A stretch of 64,000 bases of DNA from Pempheris klunzingeri (Eukaryota > Chordata > Actinopteri > Acropomatiformes > Pempheridae). The position numbers were made by a program, and so were the translations under genes. The notes under the pieces are model-generated. The model was not told the origin of the DNA and made no database searches. It saw only the letters and a program-made list of their open reading frames with translations. The stretch is from positions 1,306,083-1,370,082 of the forward strand of contig NC_092035.1 in NCBI RefSeq assembly GCF_042242105.1, in the 5' to 3' direction. Of this stretch, positions 36,890 to 55,397 are shown piece by piece; the stretch's first letter is position 1; the number at the start of each line of letters is the position of its first letter.

Positions 36890-36895
36890 AATAAA
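36890..36895 (+). terminator. Poly(A) signal AATAAA, BIN-family gene
   Basis: First canonical AATAAA after the stop at 36662, giving a 3' UTR of about 250 nt if used. Confidence 0.55.
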
Positions 36896-39830
36896 GAACG
36901 CACCTTGTGGTAAACGATGCGTCTAAAATGCTTTAGTCAAATTGTACACCCAAAATTAAACGTATTAATTTGTTTTTCTTTTGATTTCTTATTCCTGAGT
37001 GATTTATATTGCTGCTGAACTCAAACGAAACACAAAATAATAAGTGGGCAATATTCACAAAGGAGAAATAAGTAATGGATGTACTGTATGAATGTCAAAG
37101 TATTTTATGTTGTGTACTGTCAACGGCTTTTTTGAAAAATGTCTGTTTTCAGAACTTTTCACGGTTGCTTGCATGAAGCCTGTGGTTGTGCTGTCATTTA
37201 CGGTGACACCAGGCGGGGTTTCTCTATGAAATGTGATTGTCTGAAAAGTGCAGGTGTCCTAGAATAGAGCCCTGGAGAACACCGCAGATACGAACGGTAT
37301 GTTTTATCCGATGCATTATCAAAGTCTATTACAGTTTCTTGGGGTTGTAGGATTAACAAAGGGAACAGTAGTTTTTCATGTTTTATCGGCCATTTTGTGG
37401 ACATGACTTGATGTGTGGCTTAAATTTTCTAATGCACATATGGTTTTATTTTGATTTTTGAGTCATATTTTCATTGATGGAAGAAATGTAAAACCTTATC
37501 ATCAAACTCAGCTGCTGATTTTTTCCTTCTTTTTCTTTGGTTACCACTATTTATGACTAGTTTTCCACTAGTTTAACTGTTGTATTATTAGACAGGAGAT
37601 GTGTTATTTAACTCTTTTTAGTCCTTTTCATATGGAATTGATTCTGGATCTCTGTGCTCTTGTGGACAAAACTATCCAAGACTGGATTACTTCTGTGCAG
37701 ACACACTTTGTTTTTGTTTTTTCCAGCAAAATCAGACTTTGAGGAGTCCATGACTGCAATGCAAGCAGCTAAATGAGCGACTGAGGCTAAAACATTTGAA
37801 ATATGAGCCTGATTTAAACTAGTTCTAACCAAATGTCCTGCAGAAACCAAAGTTAAACCCATGCAAAAGGTATTTTACGTTGTGCAGGATGATGATTAAG
37901 GAAACCAGTCCAAGTGGTAACTAATGCACCATCTGTTGGATCAAATCAGTATCATTAAAGATGAATGAATCAACATCTGCTGTGTTATTACCTTTTTACT
38001 TCATCCTGAGTCTGTAGAGTAAGTGTTGTAGTAACGTTTTACTATGTGCATTATGGAGCATGAAGTTTTAGCCATCATGAGCATCAGAAACTGGATATAT
38101 GTCAAACAAGCCCTTTCACAGTAAAATGTTTATGATTTGTGCACTCAGCTTAGTGTTTTATGGCACAATCTAATCTGAACTTCGTATTGCTGGTTCAAAC
38201 ATCATATTAGAGTAGATATCAGGAATTTAACCACTCCTTCCCCACTAAGATATGAATAGACTCTTTCAAACTCTTCTGTTTTTCCTTTGTACAACACCAG
38301 GTGGCGTTGTGGTCAGGGTTCAGTCTGCTGTGCCTCAATTAAAGGCAGTTCAGGCCATCTCACAAATACAGCCACTCTAATGTGAGGTTTTCTTTATGAG
38401 AACACCAGTAATGTGAGAACATGGCACTTCTTTTCAGCTTTGTGTTTAGAAATTCAAGTGATGCTGATAACAGGCTGCCTTAGAACTGGTTTAATGTTTA
38501 ATGTAAACAGTTTTAATGGCTCTTGTGTTATATAACCCACTGTGGTTATTCTGAACTTGTGCGATTTAATGTTCATGGTATCGGTGACCAAACCACGCCA
38601 GACATGCTGTTATGCAAACCTGCATTGCTGCTGCTGTTCTGAGCTTCATACCAGCAACGACAGCATTGTGACCTCCAATGTTTCTGTAACAACAGGACAT
38701 CCAATCATGTGGAAAACACAACAGAGCAGCCCGGCCAGGCCTCATGGGGAGGGTGGTGGTGGTGGCGGGGCTTCCTGTGCTCCAACAATGGATCAAACAA
38801 GCCCAGAGACCTGACCATGAAGAATCAGAGATTATATTTAAACACAGAACAAGTCCAATTATGTAGTTTATACAACAATTAACTTGTCCATCAAAAGCAA
38901 ATGTTGGCGTCTTATATTTAAAGGACCATACCACTGTTTTTTCATGTGAAAACCACAGACTGCTGCGTTAGAAACTTGAATGCATTTTGCTCTACCGCTC
39001 CACCCATCCATTGTCTTCCATCTATTATTTTTTTACAACATGAAAATCCCTCAGCAGGCGCTTTCCCTGTGATGGATCACACAACGCAAGCAAGTTTTAA
39101 GAGCAGTATGAAAAACACGGAAAATAGAAACCAATGGATGACGGATCCAAACATCTAAAAAAAGTGTGACATGCATTCAAAAACGCTTAGAAAAATGTAC
39201 AATATACATGATTTGAAGTTGATGAGCTGAAGATTTCAAACACATTGGAATCTGGTTAATGTTTCCATGTTTAATTTATGTTACTAAACTGCACAAAACT
39301 ACCCAAAAGTCAATGCTTTATGATTATATACGCAGGGAAGGAATTAATTCATTTGGTCAACATTGTTTTATTCTAATAATTTGTGTTTGACTCTTTCCAG
39401 CTCCCCTGCATGTAACTCCTCAAAATGGATGAATTGAGAAAAGATCACAAATCCATTCAGAGGCTATGAGGAGGAATTATTCAATATTTGCACAAGTCTG
39501 GATACAAATATTTGGGGATTTCACTGAATCTCCTTGAGGGGCTTTAGTGGATCGCCATGGAGATCTCAACACAGAGCCATGAGTTCAAGAATCTCCTCAA
39601 ATACTAAAACAATGCTCTGTTTGCTTTGTTGCCTGTGACTTAAATGAGTTCTGCGTGCCTGTCTATATGGGTTTCAGGGTTATACATTATCTTAGTGGCA
39701 CGAAGGGTTATTGATGTGTAGCGGAGCGTGTTTGCATAATGAGCTCCACAGCTGAGTTATTGACTTTCCCCTCCTCTAAACCCAGTTAACCCCCATTTAT
39801 CGACAACAAAGCTTGTCACCATAGAGTCTG
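36896..39830. other. Intergenic, no gene seen
   Basis: AT-rich sequence between the BIN gene and the first tubulin. It may include an extended BIN 3' UTR. No coding exon, RNA gene or clear repeat is recognised. Confidence 0.5.
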
Positions 39831-39837
39831 GAGGAAC

Positions 39838-39843
39838 TATAAG
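39838..39843 (+). promoter_or_regulatory. TATA-like box, alpha-tubulin gene A
   Basis: TATAAG lies 84 nt upstream of the ATG at 39922. The other two tubulin genes have TATA boxes at almost the same distance (89 and 91 nt). The surroundings are CpG-poor, unlike gene C. Confidence 0.55.
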
Positions 39844-39921
39844 TACCAGAGAAATCTTAAGGGACACAGGCAGAAGATTTCCCCAGCAGATCCTCAACGT
39901 CAGCAACAGGAATTTATCATC

Positions 39922-41556
<1,635 letters not shown>

Positions 41557-41717
41557 GAACAGATGTTAAACATATTCACACAACTGAGCCAGAAAATGTA
41601 TTTCAGATGCCACTAAACTGAAGCAATATCACGTATTGATTTTACGCTTGAAAACAAGAAAACTAAAGCTGACCAGCATTTGACTGTTGAATGTTCTGCT
41701 TATTTGTTAGAAAAGGT

Positions 41718-41723
41718 AATAAA
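41718..41723 (+). terminator. Poly(A) signal AATAAA, tubulin gene A
   Basis: AATAAA 162 nt past the stop, followed by a T/G-rich stretch ('cccattgtgtgctg'). Confidence 0.7.
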
Positions 41724-41759
41724 TTCTGTCTTGAAACAACCGGCCCATTGTGTGCTGAT

Positions 41760-43000
41760 GATTTATTTCACTAGCTCTATGCGTGCTCTCTAAGAGTAAT
41801 AAGAGTGATGGCCATTTAGTGCCGTGCACACACACACACATCCTGCCTCGCCTGCTAAGATTAGATGCCATCCGAGAGCAAACAAGACCTGAGAAAAGAG
41901 TAACTAGGAAACTAAGTAGGAGCGTGTTCTGGCAAGGCTTACCTGGCAGTTTGTCATTATGTCTCTAGGGTTACCTGCAGGTGAAACATATAACATTTGA
42001 ACTCAAACAACAGAGAGCATTAATGTAAATGCGTTACTAGGACTTCCTCTGGAGTTTCTCTCTTGTTGAGAAGTAAAAGGCTCTGAAACAACATCAAGAT
42101 CACTGCTGAACACTAAATATTTCCATTAAAACAGTACTACTGGAATTCTTTTAGGTTTAGCAGCTTTCTAAAGCACTTTAATCAACCCATATGCACTCAG
42201 AAGTTGGGTGAAGTTTCTCAAAAACGATTCTAGTCTAAATCGCTTGGTAGAACTTTTTAGGGAGAAATTATAATCCACTGTATTTCATCAGCTAAAAACA
42301 ACCGCCATGCTCCTATTTTTTTCTTTCTAAAACACAGTGGAGATATCTATCACATAAATTGATGCTCTGTAACCTGCTGGCAAAGACACATTGATCTCAA
42401 ATGTCGCCCGCCTGTGAGAGAAGTGTGCTCCAGTGTTTTCCCCTGCCAGGTTGCTGCCTTTGCATTGCAAATGAATCTCGACCGAAATGGTGATGCAACA
42501 AGGATCTGTAACAAAAGCCTATTCAGGCCACTCTGGGGAGGTATCTGTTTTCTGTCCTCTGCAAGATAAGAAAAAGGAGGCCCTGAACGCCAAAAGGACC
42601 AAATTTTACTTTTAACTGAGCCTGTATTACCTATTTTTATCTGGTAACTAGAAGCTCACAGGTTTCATCCAACATCAGGCAAAAAAACAACCTGTTTAAT
42701 CGTCCTTAAACAAGTTTGAACTCCTACCGGTTCACTGCAGAGCAACAACTAACACGCCTCAAATCTAAAATGTGAAATCGGAGCAGAGGGCGAGCAGTTA
42801 TGGGTCACATTTCACAGCCACTCTGGTTATTGTTGGTGGTTACTCATTTGTGTAACAACAGCTGTTGATCTGTAGACATGAGCAGGGGCACATACCAGTT
42901 GATTTTCTGTTTTGTGCTTCTCCTCATCTTTCATCAAAGGATATGGTGTTTGCCTCTCCGGCTCCTCCAGTTACCACAACATGCCGAGCTGTTGCCTGGT
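41760..43000. other. Intergenic between tubulins A and B
   Basis: No gene or clear repeat recognised apart from a short CA run at about 41826-41840. Confidence 0.5.
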
Positions 43001-43010
43001 GATGCTGCGC

Positions 43011-43016
43011 TATAAA
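43011..43016 (+). promoter_or_regulatory. TATA box, alpha-tubulin gene B
   Basis: TATAAA in the context 'tgcgctataaagcagctc', 89 nt upstream of the ATG. Confidence 0.75.
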
Positions 43017-43099
43017 GCAGCTCCTCGCACTGCTGCTCCACACAACATCCCCAGCCACTCATCTCAGGTGAACGAGGGACTCCATCAAGCTGCAAAAAC

Positions 43100-45455
<2,356 letters not shown>

Positions 45456-45983
45456 GTTTGAAATAAACAAACCAATGCTGATTGGACTCTTTTTAGGTGT
45501 CAGTACACTTTAAACAAGATAGGTGGCACATCTAAAGGCCAAAGTGATACTTTTGGCTTTTAGATGTGGTGAAAATATGAGACTAAACTGAATAAATGTG
45601 AAGTGGGCATATTTGGTAGATAGTCCATTTTCAGATCACTCTGTAAATTATTGGCTGCTCCAAAAGTACTTTGTCTGAAACACCTTTTTCCTTGTGTGAC
45701 TATCAGCTGGTCTGGTTAAGCCGTGACTGTGACATTTAGCTGAAGTCAAAATGCAAATTCATGCCCACAGGTGCTAAAGTTCCTCCAAATCTTTGCCTCC
45801 TTTCAAAGCCATGTTGCATGACAACAGAACTGTATTTGACTAAATAATAAAAAGTTCCAACGTTAAAATAAAACTCTTAAGATGTCTGAATGTTCTGCAA
45901 TATTCATGTCGTTATCTGGAGAGACTAAGAGGAGTCCAGTGTCAAGATATCCTTCAGTTTTCGATGTGTCTTTGTCTTGAAAC

Positions 45984-45989
45984 AATAAA
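45984..45989 (+). terminator. Poly(A) signal AATAAA, tubulin gene B
   Basis: AATAAA followed by GT-rich 'gtttgtggactccgttgtcg', a good downstream element. Earlier AATAAA copies exist at 45462 (7 nt past the stop, probably too close) and 45846. Confidence 0.55.
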
Positions 45990-48229
45990 GTCAGACATGT
46001 TTGTGGACTCCGTTGTCGGTGTCTGATAACACAACACACAGCGCTGGTTTTGCCTCATTAACTCACTTCACCTCCCTGATGAGCACCAAACATTAAAGTC
46101 TGAATTCCTTCTTCCATGACAGAAAACACCTCAGAACTATAGCGTGGTGTCAGGAGTAGCTGTCAAAGGTCAGTCGGGGTGATAATCTGTCACACTGTTT
46201 TAGATATTCATTATTTGACCTGCAAATCAGACATGCTTCTGGTCATAAATGATAAATTAGACTAAATGAATGAATGTGTTTGAGTCATGCTGCCTTCAGG
46301 TGCTTCTACACTTCTACACTCTCTCTCCCAAGGTCACAAATGAGACTGTTTGTTTATTTAAGTGCTTTTTACAGTAAAATTACAATAAAATAGAGTCTGT
46401 AATGATAGAGTTTGGTCTGCTTAATGTGATTCTTAAAAAATATTACCACATACTTACTGATATTTCAGTGGTTTTGTTTATTTGGGCTTTTTTTTTTGAC
46501 TGTGTTTGATTCATGCTTTGCAGAAATACAAATAATTGTGACTGTATGCATACAATTGCACTATAATACTAATAAAAATAAAGACACTGTTAATTGATCT
46601 AACACAATTAAAGGTAATCCTCATTACTGCATTGTATATTTTGCATGTATGATTACATTTTAATCCCAGAGTGACGGTAAAGGTGAAGCTGCTCAACATG
46701 ACTTTAGGACATTTTAGAAGCATAGACTGTATAATGACTGAATGACTGAATGACTAATGACTGAATAATATAATAGATAATATTAGTAAAAGTACATATA
46801 AGGGCTCTGACATAGACCGCACGGCTGCTGAGGCTAATTATCGTTTTCTGCTGCAGTGGCAATACTGCATTTATCTTTGTCCCACTTTCTTTCTTTACTT
46901 TGCATTAACGTTGTACCTTAAATATTAGAGATATTTCTGGTGCTGACTAACGAAGGCAGCAATGTTTAATTAACTAGTCGACTATGTCTCTTCTGCCCTC
47001 AGCTAAATGTGACTATTCAGCCTATGCAGTGAGCTAAACATAAATACCATTTATATTATTCCTTTTTTTCTTTTTTTGTAAAACTGTAATAACAGAAACA
47101 GAATACAGAGCATTTAGTTTCAGTATAAATGCATAGGAAACACACTAAACATCACTGCCGCATGCACATAACCGATCCCAAGTCATAACATTAGCAACAG
47201 ATGGATATAGCACGTGAAATAGCATGCTAAATGCTATATGCTACTATGTTTTGTGCTAACAGGCAAGTCAGAGCTAACAGGTAGCTAACAATAGTTATCA
47301 TACTAAGTGACAAACTGACTCCACAGACATGTAAGAAGACAACTGCTTACTGAATAAGGCTCTAATACACATCAATAATAAGTCATTTCATTTCAAACTT
47401 ACAGATTATACCATTTCAAGGGCACTGGATGAATGAGTCAGCAGAGACACACCAGAACTTTCCTTCCATGACGTTTCAGTCTCTAAAGCGCGCGCACTAG
47501 CTACTTCCGCTATATGACCACTAGGTGGCCACGGTCAATGTAGTCCTGATAAAGACACATTTGCCAGATTAATTATTGGACAAATAACTATGAACTGTCT
47601 TATAACAAACTCTCTGAACTGATATGAGGGACAGAATAATGTCTTTGGTTTCTATCTTATCATTTTCTATTGATTTTATTATTGCTCTCATTCTATTCAC
47701 TGCATATATTAACTGTGTATTTGCATTATTTCTAATGTTTTAATCTCTTTTATCTCCTCGCCGCCTTCTTTCTACTGTTTTTGCCTTTTTCTCCTCATTT
47801 TAAATTCCTCTTCATCCTTCCTTTAGTTCGGCCTCACTGTTTGTCGCTCCCTGAGCATCCTGCTTTGCACAGATAAAGTCATTATTGATATACTTATCAT
47901 TATTAATTGTGCATTCCTAAGTAATACAGCTTGTGCCTCACCCTCTCCTTTTTCCTCGTCTCTGTAAGTTCATGCATCTTTATCTGTTTCCAACATGCAG
48001 TCAACATACTGAGCATTAATTCAACATTAAACATGAATGCATCTTTAAATGCCTTATTTATTTCTTCTGTAAAGCACGCCTTATGTCTTTTAGTTGAATG
48101 CAGTCAACATTGTGATAAGATTCACACACTGGGACCAGGAACAGCCTTCCTGCCTTCAATACAAGAATCAAAGTGCATGATTCCTCCTCCTTCTGCAGGA
48201 GGGACTAATGGACTCGTTCAATATTATCA
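45990..48229. other. Intergenic between tubulins B and C
   Basis: AT-rich with no gene recognised. Short tandem 'gaatgact' words occur at about 46733-46765. Confidence 0.5.
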
Positions 48230-48520
48230 TGTGCAATAAATTTCACAATCAATAAGCTATAGTGTCATTGTCAAGTGCAATATTCCTGTGCAATATCTGT
48301 TTACTCTCAATTCTGTTTATGTACTTCTTGTTACTTAGCTTACATTTTGTACTTCTTTTTATTTTAATTTGTTTGGCACTATTTCTTTGCATCCACTTAG
48401 ACACTTTACACTTTGTATTCTTATCTTGATTCTTATTTAATTACTAATCTTTCTGTAATTATGTATACTGCTCTAATTTTTTGTATTTTGTATCCTGGCA
48501 AAATAATTTTAATATAAGTC
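48230..48520 (+). repeat. Retroposon-tail-like repeat, copy flanking tubulin C on the left
   Basis: Contains 'tgtacttcttgttacttagc', 'gtatactgctctaatttttt' and ends 'ctggcaaaataatttt'. The same sequence occurs in reverse complement at 52530-52690, on the other side of tubulin C. Similar tails are common in fish genomes (recalled); the family is not named. Confidence 0.75.
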
Positions 48521-48589
48521 TGAATATTTCGGGCCGCTCCTGAACGCAGCAGCGGGCTAACGTTCGCTCCCGCCGAGCGGAAATTCAAA

Positions 48590-48711
48590 CGGCGGCTTTG
48601 GCCCCGCCCCCTGCAGAGAGTATAAATACCCCCGCCTCACTTCCGCCTCTCAGTCCTGCCTTCACCACCCGATTCTTCACCGTCGGCCAGAAGGAGAAAC
48701 AAGTCAGAAAA
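48590..48711 (+). promoter_or_regulatory. GC-box and TATA promoter, alpha-tubulin gene C
   Basis: A GC box (GCCCCGCCCC, 48601-48610) precedes TATAAATA at 48621-48628, 84-91 nt upstream of the ATG at 48712. The region from about 48530 is CpG-bearing. This promoter looks like that of a broadly and strongly expressed tubulin, in contrast to the CpG-poor promoters of A and B. Confidence 0.8.
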
Positions 48712-51903
<3,192 letters not shown>

Positions 51904-52072
51904 GCTGCTGAAGCATCTGTAGCTTGCTGTGACTTCATTCCAGTCCCTCAAACAAAAGCCAAACACCAAAGAGTGTTTTGTTGCTCTGCAATATCGGACT
52001 CCTATTCCTTTAATTCTGCACATTCCAGTGAGCTACACGTGTTTCTTGTCTTGTTTTTAGTCATGCAAACAA

Positions 52073-52078
52073 AATAAA
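52073..52078 (+). terminator. Poly(A) signal AATAAA, tubulin gene C
   Basis: AATAAA 170 nt past the stop, followed by 'ttcttctgtcctgtgtt', a T/GT-rich downstream element. Confidence 0.75.
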
Positions 52079-52504
52079 AAGTACATTATGTCATTCTTCT
52101 GTCCTGTGTTACTTCTGAGAGCAGCAGAGTAAGAATGAGTCGTCCTAAAGGCATCTAACTACGTCATTAGTGGGATGTTTCAGTGTTCTTGTGACATTCA
52201 GAGTTCTTTCTAAATGACAGGTGAGTAGTGATGTCAGAGGGACATCTAACAGCTGCTGTATTTATTATTCTGTCTGTTATAAAGAGGATAAGATGGTGCA
52301 TAATGCTAACAAACGCTCCAAAGCTAGAAATATCAATGCACTAGTGTTTCTCAGTCCTGGTCCAGCAGCTCGCCTGCAGAAGTCTGATGTCAGTGTTCGG
52401 TCATAAAACACTAAAGCTCAGCACATCTGAACTGTCACTGCAGCATGAAATCAAGTGACTGCTGTTAACGGTGTTTCTGACACCAGTTAGTCAGTCTGTC
52501 CTCA

Positions 52505-52765
52505 GTAAGCTCAACTTTATTCATCCTGAAGGAAATTATTTTGCCAGAAATATAAAAATTAGAGCAGTATACACAAGTACAGACAGGTTAGTGATTAAAT
52601 AATAAGTGGCTGCAAAGAAATGGTGCCTAATAAAACAAGTACAAAATGTGAGCTAAGTAACAAGAAGCAGATAAATAAACAGTAAACAGGAATATTACAC
52701 TTGACAATAGAGAGAAATACTTTATTGATCCCTGGGGGGAAAATCTGGTATTACAATAGTAAAGA
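52505..52765 (-). repeat. Retroposon-tail-like repeat, inverted copy on the right of tubulin C
   Basis: Begins with 'actttattcatcctgaagga' and 'attattttgccagaaatata' and continues as the reverse complement of 48230-48520. A second fish-type tail ('atactttattgatccctggg') follows at about 52718-52740. Confidence 0.75.
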
Positions 52766-54230
52766 AGTAAAAGTGAGCACCACCATGAATACAAACAAAT
52801 AAATAAGCAAAATAAAAATGTACAACATGTTGCAGGTAAATAAATAAATAAATATGCACATGCAGAGTAAAACCAAAGTGCAAGCAGTAAATACACACAA
52901 TGAAGAGGCTTCATTAGAGTATTTCTGTCTCTTTCCTTTAGATTGTCGGCACTGATGATGAGAACTGTTGCTGACTCCGTCCAGCTGCACGCCGGACAGA
53001 TGCAGCACGGCTCCCTTAGCTCAGGCTCTGATGTGGAGCATCATTTAAAGTGTGTGTGCAGCTCAGTGACGCTCGGGGGGGCAGATTAAACCTCCATTAT
53101 GTATTTGGGCTTAATTGATAAAGTCTTAATCTCTTTTTTGCTGTGAGAGCTGAGTGATAATTTTAAAGCTACTCAGACGGGGGCCCAGGGCGTCTAATTC
53201 TGGACCAGGCTAAATCCTGGAGCAGCAGCAGGTCAGATAGTGTGACGTTTCTGGGGTAAGCCCGCTGAGTGTTTTATTTCTAGGTCAGATTCACACTAAC
53301 TGAAAAGGGACAAAACAGCTTTAACTGTCAGCTCCGGGCTTTATCTCCGGGGGCCGTGCTGGGGGTGTTTGAGGAGATATGGTGGGACAGCTGGGGCCCC
53401 GTCTACGTAGGGTGAGAGCTAAACTCTCCAGACTCTTTACACTGTTCTACTTTCATCTGATCGTGTTGCTGCAACATTCAAAGATAAATGTCCTGAGATG
53501 AACCAACTAGCACCAGAACCGAGACCAGAACCAGGACTGGCTGCAACACTAAACCCAGCACCGGGCCGAAACACCCGAACCAAGCCGAGGCCTAACACCA
53601 GACCTTGTAACTGAGCCTAAACCAGACCTGATGCAAGACCCAACACGAGACCAAAACACCTGATCCTGCAAAGGAATCGACACCTGAACCAGAACTAGAC
53701 CCAGCGCCGCAGTCTGCACCTGATAAAACACTTAATTCATCCTCTGAGTAACAACTGCTCTTCTTACATCCTGAACAAGACAAGATTAGAGGAACCTTTT
53801 GTCCCACATTGGGGAAATTTGCAAATTTGCAGCAGCAAAGAACAACAGGTGCTTAAATAAGTAGAATATAATATAAAATGAATAAATAAATCCTTCCTAC
53901 CTGTGGAGGAATAGGTGACAAATCAAGTCAGTGTCACCTGAACCAAAACTACAATCTTTAGCTGTTTCTACCTCAGAATATACAGACAGAAACTCCCTGA
54001 AAATCTTTAATCAGCACTTAAACTCATAATATAACTACTACTATTGTTGGTAGACTCATAATGTAACTGTATAGTAGAATAATAGCTGTAATCCTTGTTT
54101 TTAATTATCATATAAATACAGTCTAACATGAAACATAAGAAACAAAAGCAAGTGTCAAGAGAAAAACATTATTATTATTGTTATGTTTATTTCATTGCCT
54201 CATAATCACCCATACAGGAAGGACTGCACT
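52766..54230. other. Intergenic, no gene seen
   Basis: Holds a degenerate 'accagaacc' low-complexity stretch at about 53508-53710 and a possible retroposon tail ('cccacattggggaaatttgc') at about 53802-53822. No coding exon is recognised. Confidence 0.45.
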
Positions 54231-54233
54231 CGG

Positions 54234-54299
54234 GTCAGCGGATTGACCCGACATGACCCGGAATGACCCGAACTGACCCGGAATGACCCGAACTGACCA
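54234..54299. promoter_or_regulatory. DR4-type array of GGGTCA half-sites
   Basis: TGACCC starts at 54244, 54254, 54264, 54274 and 54284, with TGACCA at 54294: six hexamers each separated by 4 nt. On the minus strand this reads GGGTCA-N4-GGGTCA, the direct-repeat-4 layout bound by thyroid-hormone receptor and LXR-type heterodimers. It may equally be a simple 10-bp tandem repeat. Confidence 0.5.
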
Positions 54300-54359
54300 G
54301 AAGACACATCTGAGAACATGACAGCTGCAGCGGACAGTTCGTGGTCATGAAGCCGCTTT

Positions 54360-55291
54360 TTAAAGACGTTTGGCGGACGAGAGGAAGAGGGAGAGAGGCT
54401 GGAGGAAAGCGACACGGAGGAATGGAGTTTCCTGTGAGGTGTGAGGTGAGTCAGACACACAGAAGCCGACAAAAACAAACACAAACTAACAGAAGCGTTA
54501 GCATAGCTATAGCTAGCTAGCCGGCTAGCTATAGCTATGCTAACGCTAACTTCTGTACAGTTCGTCTGTTTTCGGCGAATAAACGAACAAACACGAGGTG
54601 ACAGTTATAGATCATTATTAGAGGGAATAGGTGGGTTTATTTGTGTGTTTTTCACAGTTTTCCTGCAAAATAAATAATTCCAGATTTAACCCTAAATGTA
54701 CCACTGCACTGCACAAACAGGACGCACCTGTCTGTATTGGATTTTAGTGCTTTTTTACATTTTATTGTCATGTTTTTATAGTAAATTGATGATTTTTTAA
54801 ACATTATCCTCCAATGGATGTGAGTGATTGTCTTTATATTAATACTAAAATTAACCACTACACCTGGTTGTGATCAAATTTGACTGCTTCTTCCATTTTA
54901 TTATTATATTTTCAAAGAAAAGTCACCTTTTAAAACCCTCCATTAAAAGCAATGCAGTGGTTCCACCTCACTATAATCTGATTATACTGGACAATCAATA
55001 GAACGCACCTGTTTGTATTACATTTTAGTGCTTTCTCCATTTTTTATTCATATTTTAGTATTAAATTAATGGTTTTATTGTGAATAGCTTCCATTTAATT
55101 GCACCAAGAGCTTCCAGAGATGATTCCTACACGGGACACGCCTCTTTGGTAAAGTGTGTTGCTGTATTGTAGGATCGTGACTCTCAGCTGTGCTGCACAT
55201 TAAGACCTTTATTCTTTTATTTCTCTGCAGACGTGTGGCCTCAGTCGACGTCGACGATGACAGAACATCTTCTCCGTCCTGACGCTCTCAG
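54360..55291 (+). other. Possible exon pair of an unrecognised transcript
   Basis: A candidate first exon ends at 54445 with donor gtgagt; a candidate second exon at 55231-55291 lies between 'tttctctgcag' and gtagca. A further acceptor 'gtttttcag' precedes 55398. The short frame from ATG 54423 (MEFPVRCE) runs into a stop soon after the join, so this would be noncoding or wrongly joined. Low confidence. Confidence 0.2.
54491..54556. repeat. Near-perfect palindrome centred on GCCGGC
   Basis: GTTAGCATAGCTATAGC, CTAG words, the centre CCGG, and then the mirror sequence ending GCTATGCTAAC. The left arm has one extra CTAG and the right arm one extra GCTAAC-type word. Long enough to extrude as a cruciform. 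Confidence 0.9.
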
Positions 55292-55397
55292 GTAGCAGCT
55301 CTCCTCTTATTATTGATATGTTGAGAGTGTTTGGTGGCTTGTTAAAGTAAAGTCAGTGTGTGTTTTCTCATTGGATCCTGTGTTGTGTGTTTTTCAG

